A stretch of DNA of 64,000 nt from Paraburkholderia nodosa (lineage in GTDB: Bacteria; Pseudomonadota; Gammaproteobacteria; Burkholderiales; Burkholderiaceae), in the NCBI RefSeq assembly GCF_001718195.1, contig NZ_MCNV01000007.1, positions 248,001 through 312,000 on the forward strand, in the 5' to 3' direction. The notes beneath the pieces are model-generated. The model was not told the origin of the DNA, did not search any database, and worked only from the letters and a program-made list of their open reading frames with translations. Position numbers and translations under genes: made by a program. This document shows positions 36,139 through 45,754 of the stretch, piece by piece (within the stretch, counting starts at the first letter, position 1; each line of letters starts with the position of its first letter).

Positions 36139-37653
36139 TTGCAATCCGACTATCTGGAATACGACGCCATCGGCCTCGCCGATCTCGTGCGACGCCGCGA
36201 GGTGAGCGCGCGCGAGCTGCTCGACACCGCCATCGCCCGTGCGGAAGCCGCCAATCCCGCGATCAACGCCATCGTCCTCAAGGACTATGAAGCGGCGCGC
36301 GAGCGCGCGCGGCGCATCGAGGCCTCCGGCAACGGCGTGAGCGCGCTGAGCGAAGGGCCGCTCGCGGGCGTGCCGTTTCTCGTCAAGGACCTCGGCGCGG
36401 CCGTGGCCGGGCTGCGGATGACGCTCGGCAGCCGTCATTACCGCCACTACATTCCCACCGCCGACGCGCCCGTGGTTGCGCGGTTTCGCGCCGCGGGCCT
36501 GAATATCTTCGGCAAGACCAGCGCCTCGGAGCTCGGGCAGATGCCCTATACCGAACCCGAGCTGTTCGGCCCCTGCCGCAACCCGTGGAACCTCGATCAC
36601 ACGCCCGGCGGCTCGAGCGGCGGCGCGGCCGCCTCGGTCGCGGCGGGCATCGTACCGCTCGCGCACGCGTCCGACGGTGGCGGTTCGATCCGCATTCCGG
36701 CGTCGTGCTGCGGGCTCTTCGGCTTCAAGCCGTCGCGCGCGTTCCAGCCGGCGTCCGACGTGCCGCCCCCGCCCGGCGCACTCGGCGTCGATCTCGCCGT
36801 ATCGCGCAGCGTGCGTGACAGCGCGCTGATGCTCGACCTGATCGCCGGCGACCCCGCGTTGCCTGCCGGCGCGCCCGGCACCTTCCTCGCCGCCGCGCGC
36901 GCCCCGCTCGACGGCTCGAAGCCGCTCGCCATCGCGCTGTTGACCGAGCCGATGTTCGCGGACACACTCGCGCCCGAAGTGCGCAGCGCGCTCGACGATG
37001 CCGCCGAACTGCTCACGTCGCTCGGCCATCGCGTGGAGCCGTTTTCGCTGCCCGTGGATTACGCACAGGCGCGCGAGGCGTTCCTGATGCTGTGGTCGGT
37101 GGTGGCCGAGCAGTACGTGCTGCACGCGGACGACATCACGGGCACGAAGCCGCACCGCCGGGAGTTCGAGATCGCAACCTGGGCCATGGCGCACATCGGC
37201 CAGAAGCTCGGCGAGCGCGAGCTGCCGGCGGCGCTCGACGTACAGCAGCGCATCACGGCGCAGCTCGCCGACCTGATGAAGCGCTACGACGTGCTGCTGT
37301 GCCCGACGCTCGCGGCACCGCCGGTGAAAATCGGCGAACTGAAGCCAAGCCAGAGCGAGCGCATCCAGATGCGCGCGGTCACGGCCATGCCGGTGGAAGT
37401 GCTGATGAGAAAGCTGCTGACCGAAGCCTCGAACAAGGCATTCGCGTGGGCCGGCTGCACAGAGCTTTTCAACCTGACGGGCCAGCCGTCGATGTCGGTG
37501 CCGCTCGCGTGGAACGCTCGTGGGCTGCCGATCGGCGTTCAGTTCGCCGCGCGCGAGGGCAACGACGCATTGTTGCTGCGCCTCGCGGCGCAACTGGAGG
37601 CGGCGCGCCCGTGGTTCAACCGTCGGCCGCCGCTGCTGCAGGCGCGGCGCTAG
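36139..37653 (+). CDS. Amidase signature family protein
   Basis: 504 residues. The Ser-cisSer-Lys triad is visible as Lys83 (FLVKDLG), cis-Ser159 (GGSSGGAA) and nucleophile Ser183 (GGSIRIPAS). It hydrolyses an amide, substrate unknown. I chose TTG 36139 because GAGGAG lies 8 nt upstream; the in-frame GTG at 36130 overlaps that ribosome site. It is convergent with the HiPIP gene. Confidence 0.9.
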   Translation: MQSDYLEYDAIGLADLVRRREVSARELLDTAIARAEAANPAINAIVLKDYEAARERARRIEASGNGVSALSEGPLAGVPFLVKDLGAAVAGLRMTLGSRHYRHYIPTADAPVVARFRAAGLNIFGKTSASELGQMPYTEPELFGPCRNPWNLDHTPGGSSGGAAASVAAGIVPLAHASDGGGSIRIPASCCGLFGFKPSRAFQPASDVPPPPGALGVDLAVSRSVRDSALMLDLIAGDPALPAGAPGTFLAAARAPLDGSKPLAIALLTEPMFADTLAPEVRSALDDAAELLTSLGHRVEPFSLPVDYAQAREAFLMLWSVVAEQYVLHADDITGTKPHRREFEIATWAMAHIGQKLGERELPAALDVQQRITAQLADLMKRYDVLLCPTLAAPPVKIGELKPSQSERIQMRAVTAMPVEVLMRKLLTEASNKAFAWAGCTELFNLTGQPSMSVPLAWNARGLPIGVQFAAREGNDALLLRLAAQLEAARPWFNRRPPLLQARR

Positions 37654-37731
37654 CGCGCCTGCGCTTTCATGAAGAACGTGCGCGGACGGGCAGGCATGTG
37701 GGCTACGCCCTGCACCACCCGCGCCGATTCG

Positions 37732-38043
37732 TTACGCCTTCTTGTTATAAGCGCTGCACCAGCCCTTGCCCGCGACCTGCTTGCCGCCGAACATCGGGCA
37801 CGGCGCGAACGCGTCGGTGGCCTTGCCCTGGTAGAACGTGCAGTTGCTGCAGTCCTGGCCGGCGGCGTACTTCGCGAACTTCGCTCGGTCGACCTTGGTC
37901 GCGTCGAGCTTGTAGCCGAGCGCCTGGGAGGTGGGATCGGATTCGGCAGCCTTGGGCGCGTCGGCGAAGGCCTGGCGCGAAAGCGCGAGCGTCGAAGCGA
38001 CGCCGATGCTCGTAATCAGAAAGCTGCGGCGGGACGATTTCAT
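37732..38043 (-). CDS. High-potential iron-sulfur protein (HiPIP)
   Basis: 103 residues. A twin-arginine signal (SSRRSFLITS and hydrophobic core) exports the folded protein. Four Cys ligands for a [4Fe-4S] cluster are Cys65, Cys68, Cys82 and Cys96 (CSNCTFYQ, APCPMFGG, GWCSAY). It is a periplasmic electron carrier. ATG 38043 has GGAG 9 nt upstream, favouring it over a GTG three codons earlier. Confidence 0.93.
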   Translation of the reverse strand: MKSSRRSFLITSIGVASTLALSRQAFADAPKAAESDPTSQALGYKLDATKVDRAKFAKYAAGQDCSNCTFYQGKATDAFAPCPMFGGKQVAGKGWCSAYNKKA

Positions 38044-38248
38044 GTGACTCACTCCAGTATTGTGGCGATTCGTTCGCTGGGTTTTCGCGCGGCGCCAGGG
38101 TGTGGCGCGTGCCGCGCATGCCTCTGAGCCGCTCTGGTGGCGGCGTCGCGAAGAAGCTTAACAACGAAGCAAGCCCCGGTGACGCTGCAATGCCGGAGAT
38201 AAGTGAGCGGCATGATGCCGCTCGGCGGAAGAAGGGCCCAAAGCCCGA

Positions 38249-39355
38249 TCAATCGAACGAAGCCATCTCGCACACGCGCTGTGCGATCGCCAGTGAAGCC
38301 GTGAGCCCCGGCGACTCGATGCCGAACAGGTTCACGAGGCCGCGCACGCCGTGCGACGCCGCGCCCTGGATCATGAAGTCGGCGGCGGGTTCGCCCGGCC
38401 CGGAGAGCTTCGGGCGGATGCCCGCGTAAGCGGGCTGCAGTGCGCCATCGGGCAGCGCCGGCCAGTAGGTGCGGATCTGCGCGTAGAAGGAATCGGCGCG
38501 GCGGGGATCGACGTCGTAATCGACCGCATCGATCCATTCGACGTCGGGGCCGAAGCGCGCCTGGCCGCCCAGATCGAGCGTGAGATGCACGCCGAGGCCC
38601 GCGTCGTTGGGCATCGGATAGATGAGGCGCGAGAACGGCACCCGACCCGAAACGCTGAAGTAATTGCCGCGCGCCAGATAGAACGGCGGCACATGGCGCG
38701 CGTCGAGCCCGCGAATGCGTTTGGCGAGCTTCGTCGCATAGAGGCCTGCGCTATTGATGACGCAGGTGGCTCGAATGTCGATCGGCGCGTCGCCGCCGGT
38801 TCGCACCGTGAAGCCGCCGCCCAGCGCATCGATCGACTCGACCGGCGACTTCAGCGCGATCACGGCGCCGTCGCGCTCCGCGTCGCCTTGCAGCGCGAGC
38901 ATGAGCTGATGGCTGTCGACGATGCCGGTTTGCGGCGAGTACACGGCCGCGACGCATTCGAGCGCCGGTTCGAGCGCGAGCGCCTCGCTGCCGCTGATAC
39001 GCGTGAGGTCGAACACGCCGTTTTCCTTGCCGCGCGCCCGAATCGCCTCGAGTTGCGGAATCTGGTTCGCCGCCGTGGCGACGAGCAGCTTGCCGCAGCG
39101 CGCGTGCGTGACATTGTGCGACGCGCAGTACTCGTAGAGCATTTCGCGCCCGCGCACGCACAACGTCGCCTTGAGCGAGCCGCGCGGATAGTAGAGCCCG
39201 GCGTGAATCACCTCGCTATTGCGCGAACTGGTGCTGGTGCCGATGGCCTCGGCGGCTTCGAGCACGATCACCTCGCGCCCGCGCGCGGCAAGCGCACGCG
39301 CAACGGCGAGGCCGACCACGCCCGCGCCGATCACCACGCATTCGATCTGGTCCAT
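38249..39355 (-). CDS. FAD-dependent oxidoreductase (DAO family, LhgO-like)
   Basis: 368 residues. An N-terminal Rossmann FAD site [20 protein letters not shown], then [17 protein letters not shown], and the C-terminal [20 protein letters not shown] and [15 protein letters not shown] match the L-2-hydroxyglutarate dehydrogenase/oxidase group. It would oxidise a 2-hydroxyacid and pass electrons to quinone or oxygen. Substrate assignment is by resemblance only. ATG 39355 puts the FAD motif at the expected position. Confidence 0.88.
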   Translation of the reverse strand: MDQIECVVIGAGVVGLAVARALAARGREVIVLEAAEAIGTSTSSRNSEVIHAGLYYPRGSLKATLCVRGREMLYEYCASHNVTHARCGKLLVATAANQIPQLEAIRARGKENGVFDLTRISGSEALALEPALECVAAVYSPQTGIVDSHQLMLALQGDAERDGAVIALKSPVESIDALGGGFTVRTGGDAPIDIRATCVINSAGLYATKLAKRIRGLDARHVPPFYLARGNYFSVSGRVPFSRLIYPMPNDAGLGVHLTLDLGGQARFGPDVEWIDAVDYDVDPRRADSFYAQIRTYWPALPDGALQPAYAGIRPKLSGPGEPAADFMIQGAASHGVRGLVNLFGIESPGLTASLAIAQRVCEMASFD

Positions 39356-39556
39356 GTCCCTGCGTCCCGCCTTCGCAGCGCCGGCAGGCAAGCCGGCCGC
39401 ACCGCGATCCTCTCTGCCATGGGGTGGGCAGCGCACCACGCGCGCCGCCGCCTGACAAAAATTGTACGCCGCCCGGCGGGGAGGCTACGCCAGACTCTCG
39501 CAAGGAAAGAGCGGAAGGGAACAGAGCAGGGCTGTCGGCGCGCAGGCGCCGAAGCG

Positions 39557-39865
39557 TCAGTTGGCGACGTTGTGTGCGCGGAAAAAGCCCGCGGCCTGCT
39601 CGCGAGGCGCGGTATAGCCGCCCATCGCGTATTGCTGCGGATAAGCCGGCGAATTCGGGTCCAGACTCAGTTCACCGTGAGCACGGGCGCTGGCCAGCTC
39701 GGCCTTCACCTCGGCACGCGTCTTCGGGGCGTTCGTGGCGACCGCCGCGACGGGAAGCGATTGAACCGCCGGCGTCGCCGCATCGCCGCCGGCGAATGCG
39801 GGCGCAGTGGCAAGAGCGGTGGCGGCGCTGACCAGCAGGACAGCAAGCGTAACGGACTGCTTCAT
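39557..39865 (-). CDS. DUF4148 exported small protein
   Basis: 102 residues with a signal peptide (hydrophobic core ending APAFA). The segment TRAEVKAELASARAHGEL is the DUF4148 signature common in Burkholderia. Periplasmic or surface, function unknown. Start ATG 39865 gives a standard signal peptide. Confidence 0.88.
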   Translation of the reverse strand: MKQSVTLAVLLVSAATALATAPAFAGGDAATPAVQSLPVAAVATNAPKTRAEVKAELASARAHGELSLDPNSPAYPQQYAMGGYTAPREQAAGFFRAHNVAN

Positions 39866-40250
39866 GGCGATGCTCCTTCGAGACGATGCCCGGCAAGCTT
39901 TGCAACCGATGCTGGCCAGCCGGCGGAATCCGGACAACGCGATGGGCGCGTGGAAGCCAGTGTAAACACGGGCTATCGAAAAACCATCCCGATAAGGAAC
40001 AAGTCAGCGTTGCAGCCACGACAACAGTTTTCGACAAAACACCCCAAGTTATTTATGTTTGTTGCGCTTCAATAATCAATCACTCGGCGCGCGATGGTTG
40101 AAGCGCGCCTGCCGCGCCCCCATCTCCCATGAACCGCTGCGGTCCGGCGTTTGCGAACCCGGTATAGGATCGATGGTCAGAACGTACCCGCCCCGCCGTA
40201 GCGTTGCCGACACTGTCGCCTCGCGCGGCGCCGTGCACGGAGCCACCTAT
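39866..40250. other. Intergenic region between divergent exported-protein genes
   Basis: 385 bp, no gene seen. AT-rich at 40020-40080, where promoters for both genes may lie. Confidence 0.4.
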
Positions 40251-40937
40251 ATGAAGTTGTGGAAACATTGCCTTGCCCTGCTGCTCTTGGCCGCCCTCGC
40301 CGGAACGAGCGTGTGCGCGCTGGCGCAAACAACGGCGCAGCCGGCTTATACGACGCCTTCGGAGCCGCCCATCCTGCCGGGCACGCAAGCGCCGGCGGAG
40401 CCACCTCCGCCTCCCCCGCCGCCGACCTCACGCGCCGTGACGCCACCGCCCCCGCCGCCGCCCACTGCACCAGCCGGGACCGCCGGTGCGCCCGCTCCTG
40501 TCACGCAGGGCGCTGTCCAGTGGGAGCTGCAGGTGATGCGCGACGGCCAGCAAGTCGACGCGTTCAATGGCACGACCTCGATCGGCCAGGCGCACACGGA
40601 CACGCATCACAAGGTCGTCTCGCACCGCGTGGGCTGCAAGGATCAGCCGGCCGGCAGCATCGATCTCTCGCGCACGATCACCGTTTCGCCGCTGCAGGTT
40701 CGTGCGAACCTGGTGGTCCTGTCGGTCGACGCGCAGGAAACCCTCGAGAACGACACCGTGCCGACTACGCCCGAAGGCTGCCGGCTGCCACCGCAGCCGC
40801 GCCAGGTGAACGCGAGCCACCCGGGCCTGATCGTGCCCGATGGGCAGTGGGTGACCTGGCAGATCGTCGACCAGAACCCCTCGCTTGCGTACCGGGTACG
40901 CGCAACGCTCGCGCCGCCGTCCGCATCCGCACAGTGA
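40251..40937 (+). CDS. Exported proline-rich hypothetical protein
   Basis: 228 residues. A signal peptide (LALLLLAALAGTSVCALA) is followed by a proline-rich linker with two runs of eight and seven prolines (about residues 48-70), and a globular C-terminal part (WELQVMRDGQQVDAFNGTTS ... QWVTWQIVDQNPSLAYRVRA) with two Cys that may form a disulfide. I do not recognise the domain. The proline stretch may span the periplasm or peptidoglycan. Confidence 0.75.
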   Translation: MKLWKHCLALLLLAALAGTSVCALAQTTAQPAYTTPSEPPILPGTQAPAEPPPPPPPPTSRAVTPPPPPPPTAPAGTAGAPAPVTQGAVQWELQVMRDGQQVDAFNGTTSIGQAHTDTHHKVVSHRVGCKDQPAGSIDLSRTITVSPLQVRANLVVLSVDAQETLENDTVPTTPEGCRLPPQPRQVNASHPGLIVPDGQWVTWQIVDQNPSLAYRVRATLAPPSASAQ

Positions 40938-40991
40938 CCGCAACAATTCAATGCACGACCCGGCGTGACCCAATCCGTTAGAAAAAAACGC

Positions 40992-41792
40992 ATGCGAAAT
41001 CCCGAACAACCGCTCATCGACACCTCACTGAGCAAAGACTTCGTCGCCGTGAGCTGGAATCTGCACAAGGGCCGCTCGCCGCTGGGCTTCGAGGCCTGGG
41101 AGGCGATGCGGCGCTGGGTGCAGTCCACCCATGCCGACGCCTGGTTTCTCCAGGAAGCGATGGCCCGCCGCTTGCCGCAGCCGGTGCTCGCCTCGGCCTT
41201 CGGCGCGCAGCTGGGCGACCCGCTCGACGACGTCTGGCACTGCCAGGCCACCGAAATCGCCACCGCGCTCGAATTGCAGATCGCCCTCGGGCCCAACGTG
41301 TTCAAGCCTTCATGGCGGCACGGCAATGCGATTCTTTCGCCGCATCCGCTCGATCTGGGCGGACGCTGGGACATTTCTGCGCACCGCTTCGAGCGGCGCG
41401 GGCTGCTCGTTGCGCGCGCAAACATAGCCGGCCAGTCCGTCACGCTGCTGTGCGCGCACCTCGCGCTCACCCGCAGCGCGCGGCTGCGGCAGATGAACTG
41501 GATCGCGCACTGGATCGTGAAGGAGGCGCCGCAGGGGCCGCTCGTGCTGGCGGGCGACTTCAACGACTGGCGCAACGACTCCGTGCCGCTCTTCGCGGAG
41601 CATGGGCTGCAGGAAGTCGCGACGCTGCTCGGCGAGCCGGCGCGCACCTTTCCGGCCTTTTCGCCGGCGCTCGCGCTCGACAAGATGTTCGTCCGGGGCC
41701 TCAAGCCCGTCGAGCTGATCCAGCCCGCGCAGGAGACCGCCTGGCTCTCCGATCATCTGCCGTACATGGCGCGCCTGCGGCTCGAAGACTGA
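40992..41792 (+). CDS. Endonuclease/exonuclease/phosphatase (EEP) family protein
   Basis: 266 residues. Family motifs are VSWNLHKG, FLQEAMARRL (catalytic Glu), LLCAHLALTRSARLRQMN, LVLAGDFNDWRN (Asp and Asn), and a final WLSDHLPYMA (Asp-His). It could hydrolyse phosphodiesters in DNA, RNA or lipids; no signal peptide. The start may be ATG 40992 or GTG 40965, which adds a basic stretch; neither has a good ribosome site. Confidence 0.87.
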   Translation: MRNPEQPLIDTSLSKDFVAVSWNLHKGRSPLGFEAWEAMRRWVQSTHADAWFLQEAMARRLPQPVLASAFGAQLGDPLDDVWHCQATEIATALELQIALGPNVFKPSWRHGNAILSPHPLDLGGRWDISAHRFERRGLLVARANIAGQSVTLLCAHLALTRSARLRQMNWIAHWIVKEAPQGPLVLAGDFNDWRNDSVPLFAEHGLQEVATLLGEPARTFPAFSPALALDKMFVRGLKPVELIQPAQETAWLSDHLPYMARLRLED

Positions 41793-42578
41793 CGCACTAC
41801 GCAGTAGTGGCGGCGCGCGGCTTCCACCGAAGCATCCGCGCGACACTCCCCCGATCGCGGCCCGCGGCGCGTGCAAGCCCGCGCTAATATGTCGCGTCGC
41901 GCGCGCCGCGCGTTTCGTCAGGTCTCCTCAGATGCATTCCCTCGCCACGCTGTCTCGCGCGCCGCGGCGCACGGTCGCAGCACCGCTGCAGCATCGAAAG
42001 TGGCGCCATTACGCGCGCATCGGTGCCTAAAACCCGCGCCGAAACAGCCCCGCCAGCAGGGTCAATGCTGCGGGCTGTCAGACCTTCCGGTATCATTTAG
42101 CGGAAAATTCGCACAAGCCGATCGCGTTTTCGCAATCCGGCGCGTGCCGCCAGCAGCAGGAGAACCCGCTCTCGCGGGTCCTGGCAAGCTCCGCTCCGGC
42201 CCGCGAGGCCGGGTGAAGTTTGACCCGCCGCCCCCTTTTGCCGTCGCCAGCCGTCCCCGCGAAAGCGTGTTGCGCCCGCGCGCGGACGCCAGCACACCGC
42301 CGCAGCGAGCCACCCTCCCTTGCCGCGCAGCGGACCCAACCCGGTCCAGGCAGATCGACAAGCAGGATCGACCGGGTCCTTGCGGCGCGAGCGCGGTAAA
42401 ATAGCGGATTGCGCCCCGTTCGCAGCGGGGCAAACTGGCAAAACAACAGGGACTTGCCTGCCGTGGCGTAAAGCCAGGCCGACGGGTCCCGGGCATATCG
42501 TCAAAGCTACGCTGTACTGGACAGCAGGCCGGCAGGATCGCCGCAGTCAGGCGGCGCTTGTTTCGCACTTCAGGAACC
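41793..42578. other. Long non-coding region upstream of fpr
   Basis: 786 bp. No family-supported frame. A short GCCCCG/CGGGGC inverted repeat at 42413-42431 has no T tract. The 3' part presumably carries the fpr promoter; I see no clear -35/-10 pair. Confidence 0.4.
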
Positions 42579-43349
42579 ATGAGCAAATTCACCGAAGAAA
42601 CCGTTCTGAGCGTCCATCACTGGACCGACACGCTTTTCAGCTTCACCTGCACGCGCGACCAGGCCCTGCGTTTCGATAACGGCCAGTTCACCATGGTCGG
42701 CCTCGAAGTGGACGGCAAGCCGCTGATGCGCGCGTACTCGCTCGCGAGCGCGAACTACGAAGAGCATCTGGAGTTTCTGAGCATCAAGGTGCCGGACGGC
42801 CCGCTCACGTCGCGCCTGCAGCACCTGAAGATCGGCGACAAGGTGCTGATCGGCAAGAAGCCCGTCGGCACGCTGGTGGCCGACAACCTGCTGCCCGGCA
42901 AGGTGCTGTGGCTGCTCTCGACCGGCACGGGCCTCGCCCCGTTCATGTCGATCATCAAAGACCCGGACATCTACGACCGCTTCGACAAGATCGTGCTCAC
43001 GCACACCTGCCGTTTCGTCGACGAACTCGCGTACAAGGACTTCATCACCGAAGAACTGCGCGAGCATGAATACCTCGGCGAGATCGTGCGTGAGAAGCTG
43101 GTGTACTACCCGACCGTCACGCGCGAAGTGTTCGACAACCGCGGTCGGATCACCGAGCTGATCGACACGAAGAAGCTGTTCGAAGACCTCGATCTGCCGT
43201 CGTTCTCGCCCGAGCGCGACCGCATCATGCTCTGCGGCAGCACGCACATGCTGCGCGACACCGTCGATCTGCTGGAAAAGGCCGGCCTCACGGAAGGCAG
43301 CAACAACCAGCCGGGTCACTACGTGGTGGAAAAGGCGTTCGTCGGTTAA
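42579..43349 (+). CDS. fpr: Ferredoxin--NADP+ reductase
   Basis: 256 residues. RAYSLASANYEE is the FAD-binding motif, VPDGPLTSRLQHL the flavin phosphate region, LSTGTGLAPFMS and LCGST the NADP-binding motifs. This is the bacterial FPR class that moves electrons between NADPH and ferredoxin/flavodoxin, often in oxidative-stress and iron-cluster repair. AGGAA precedes ATG 42579. It ends in a strong terminator. Confidence 0.95.
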   Translation: MSKFTEETVLSVHHWTDTLFSFTCTRDQALRFDNGQFTMVGLEVDGKPLMRAYSLASANYEEHLEFLSIKVPDGPLTSRLQHLKIGDKVLIGKKPVGTLVADNLLPGKVLWLLSTGTGLAPFMSIIKDPDIYDRFDKIVLTHTCRFVDELAYKDFITEELREHEYLGEIVREKLVYYPTVTREVFDNRGRITELIDTKKLFEDLDLPSFSPERDRIMLCGSTHMLRDTVDLLEKAGLTEGSNNQPGHYVVEKAFVG

Positions 43350-43380
43350 GCGCCCACCTCAGGTCGCTCGCGACAAGAAG

Positions 43381-43409
43381 AACCGGAGCCTCGTGCTCCG
43401 GTTTTTTTT
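43381..43409 (+). terminator. Rho-independent terminator of fpr
   Basis: AACCGGAGC-CTCGT-GCTCCGGTT followed by a run of T: canonical. Confidence 0.92.
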
Positions 43410-43755
43410 CGCCTGCGCATTTTTAATTGGCCCTGTATTTTGTCGTTGACGCAGTTACAGTTGTCACACAAATGCGATACCTTTCCTGTCAGTATTTTTC
43501 CTACAGGACAAAGCGCTGCGACCTCATGCTACACCTGAAGTTTGGCCGCTAACCCTTGTCCAGCCTGAAGTTTTTCTTTTTTTAAGATATTATCGCAACG
43601 CAACATTGGACACACTCATACGTGTCCAGGGGCAGAGCCATGTTGTTACTGGTTGTAAATTTCGTTACGCTGCGCCGTGCTGTTCGCCGTCACGCGGGGA
43701 GGCCAAATCCCGACGGACGTCTGACAGCAGGAACCGGTTCCTGAACGGGGGAATG
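43410..43755. promoter_or_regulatory. Promoter region of the two-component pair, with repeats
   Basis: Contains two direct copies of CCTGAAGTTT (43534-43543 and 43564-43573, 30 bp apart) and a perfect 7-bp inverted repeat TGGACAC/GTGTCCA with an 8-bp spacer (43607-43628). Both are plausible sites for a dimeric regulator, including the response regulator encoded just downstream. Confidence 0.4.
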
Positions 43756-44778
43756 ATGGATACGTCGAGATACGCCGCGCCGAACGCGCGCACGCCCGCC
43801 GGCGATGCGCCGCGCGCCGCTCATGGCGTCGACGGCCTCGCCCTCCTCGCCTGGTCCGCTGCCGCCGACGAGGCGGTCACGGTGGCCGCGCTCGAAGGCC
43901 TCGAGCGCGCACATCGGCAGATTGCCGCGCCAGCGCGCGGCGCACGCCGCCGCGCGAGCCGCACGCTTGCCCACGGCAGCGCCGCCCAGTCCATTCACGC
44001 CGACGAAGCCGTGCGCCACCAGCTCGCGCGCGACCTGCACGACAGCGTCGGCGCGGAACTCGCCGCCACGCACTTCGCGCTCGCCAACGTCCACACCTGG
44101 CTGCCCGCCAATGCCCCGCCGCAATGCGCCGAGGCGCTCGCGCTCGTCGCCCGCTCGCTCGAAGCCGCCACCGGCGCAATGCGCCAGGTGCTCGACGGCC
44201 TGCACGCGCCGCACCTCGACGCGGGCCTGGCACCGGCGCTCTCGTCGTGGGTGCACAGCTTCGCAGCGCGCACGGGCCTCGCCGCAAGCGTAGCCGGCGC
44301 CGGCGACGACGCGCGCCTTGCCCGCCTGCCCGCCGAGGCCGCGCTCGCCGTGTTCCGCGTCGCCCAGGAGGCGCTCGCCAATGTGGCGCGCCACGCGCAG
44401 GCCACGTGCGCCGAGGTGCGGCTCGAAAGCACGGCGCGCCACCTCACGCTCACCATCGCCGACGACGGCATCGGCCTCGCGCGCGCCGCGGGCCGCACGC
44501 GCCGCAGCCTGACGAACGGTCATGGCGACGACAGCACGGACAAAGGCGCGAGCCGCTCCGGCCACTACGGCCTCGCCGGCATGCGCGAGCGCTGCGCCGC
44601 CTTCGGCGGCTCGCTGCGCGCCGTCAAGGGCGGCATCACGCACGCGCACCACGACGACGCACTGCAGGAAGCCGCCCCACGCGGCACGACCGTGCGCGCG
44701 CGCTTCGCCTGGGACGCGCTGCTCGGCGCCGCCCATTCCGCCTCGCCCCTCCTCATGAAACAAGGCGCCCGCTCATGA
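43756..44778 (+). CDS. Soluble NarL-type sensor histidine kinase
   Basis: 340 residues, no transmembrane segment. The HisKA_3 dimerisation helix holds the phospho-accepting His in RHQLARDLHDSVGAELAATH, and the GHKL ATPase shows FRVAQEALANVARHAQAT (N-box), IADDGIGLA (G1) and GLAGMRERCAAFGGS. A short N-terminus of about 90 residues carries no known sensor, so it may sense through a partner. The C-terminus contains a charged insert with several His (HAHHDD). ATG 43756 follows GGGGGA. It is coupled to the regulator gene by ATGA. Confidence 0.9.
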   Translation: MDTSRYAAPNARTPAGDAPRAAHGVDGLALLAWSAAADEAVTVAALEGLERAHRQIAAPARGARRRASRTLAHGSAAQSIHADEAVRHQLARDLHDSVGAELAATHFALANVHTWLPANAPPQCAEALALVARSLEAATGAMRQVLDGLHAPHLDAGLAPALSSWVHSFAARTGLAASVAGAGDDARLARLPAEAALAVFRVAQEALANVARHAQATCAEVRLESTARHLTLTIADDGIGLARAAGRTRRSLTNGHGDDSTDKGASRSGHYGLAGMRERCAAFGGSLRAVKGGITHAHHDDALQEAAPRGTTVRARFAWDALLGAAHSASPLLMKQGARS

Positions 44779-45431
44779 CCCATCGCATCCTGCTCGTCGA
44801 TGACCATGCCGTCGTGCGCCAGGGCGTTCGCCAGTTGCTGCTCGACCGCGGCATTGCCACCGAGGTGATCGAAGCGCAAACGGGCGCCGAGGCGCTGGCC
44901 GCGATCGCAAAGCATGTGTGCGACGTGGTCCTGCTCGACATCTCGCTGCCGGACATGAATGGCGTGGAGGTGCTCAAGCGCGCCAAGAAAAAGGCGCCGC
45001 GCGTGCCAGTGCTGATGTTCTCGATGTATCGCGAGGATCAATACGCGGTGCGCGCGCTGAAGGCGGGCGCGGCCGGCTATCTGTCGAAGACGGTGGACGC
45101 CGCGCAGATGATCTCCGCGATCCAGCAGGTCGCCGCGGGCCGCAAGTACGTCAGCCCGGCCATGGCCGAAGCACTCGCCGACTACGTGCTGGTGGACGGC
45201 GAGCAACTGCCGCACGAGAAGCTCTCGGACCGCGAATACCAGACGCTGTGCATGCTCGCCTCGGGCAAGCGTCTCACCGACATCGCGCACGCGCTCTCGC
45301 TATCGGTGAAGACGGTGAGCGTCTACCGCACGCGCCTGCTCGAAAAGATGAAGCTCACCAATAACGCCGAGCTGACCTTCTATGTGATGAGCAACCGGCT
45401 CGTCGACCTTTCGCCTACCGTCAACGCCTGA
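44775..45431 (+). CDS. LuxR/NarL-family response regulator
   Basis: 218 residues. Receiver domain: ILLVDDHAVVRQG, phospho-acceptor Asp in DVVLLDISLPDMNG, conserved Lys in AGYLSKTVDA. C-terminal GerE HTH: LSDREYQTLCMLASGKRLTD and LSVKTVSVYRTRLLEKM. It is the partner of the kinase in the same operon (overlapping ATGA). Targets unknown. Confidence 0.94.
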   Translation: MTHRILLVDDHAVVRQGVRQLLLDRGIATEVIEAQTGAEALAAIAKHVCDVVLLDISLPDMNGVEVLKRAKKKAPRVPVLMFSMYREDQYAVRALKAGAAGYLSKTVDAAQMISAIQQVAAGRKYVSPAMAEALADYVLVDGEQLPHEKLSDREYQTLCMLASGKRLTDIAHALSLSVKTVSVYRTRLLEKMKLTNNAELTFYVMSNRLVDLSPTVNA

Positions 45432-45754
45432 CGTTGCGGCGCCCCTGCGGCATCAAGGCGGCCTTTCGCCACAACCCGTTGATCCGGAAATGAATCTCGC
45501 CGTTTGCGCGGGTCCCCGCAAGGATCGCGCGCGGGCGTCGCGGATTGCGGCGGAATCGTCCGCGTCGAACGAACGTTTCCGACCCTGCTCGACCGGTCTC
45601 GCGCGCGAGTTCCGCTAAAATTTAGGGTTTCCCCCAAAGGCATCCGGCACGCGAAGCCGGCGCAGGCGGGCGTAGGTCAATCATGGGTCAACCACGGGTC
45701 AACCACCGCTCCAGCTCCTCGCCTTCGCGCGTTTTACGTGGAGTTCCCCGCCAA
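45432..45754. other. Spacer before the amino-acid permease gene
   Basis: 323 bp, no gene. A short repeat of GGGTCAACCAC occurs near 45674-45707. Confidence 0.4.

Noticed and set aside
42413..42431. Terminator upstream of fpr
   Set aside because: The 6-bp stem has no T tract and no upstream gene to end.
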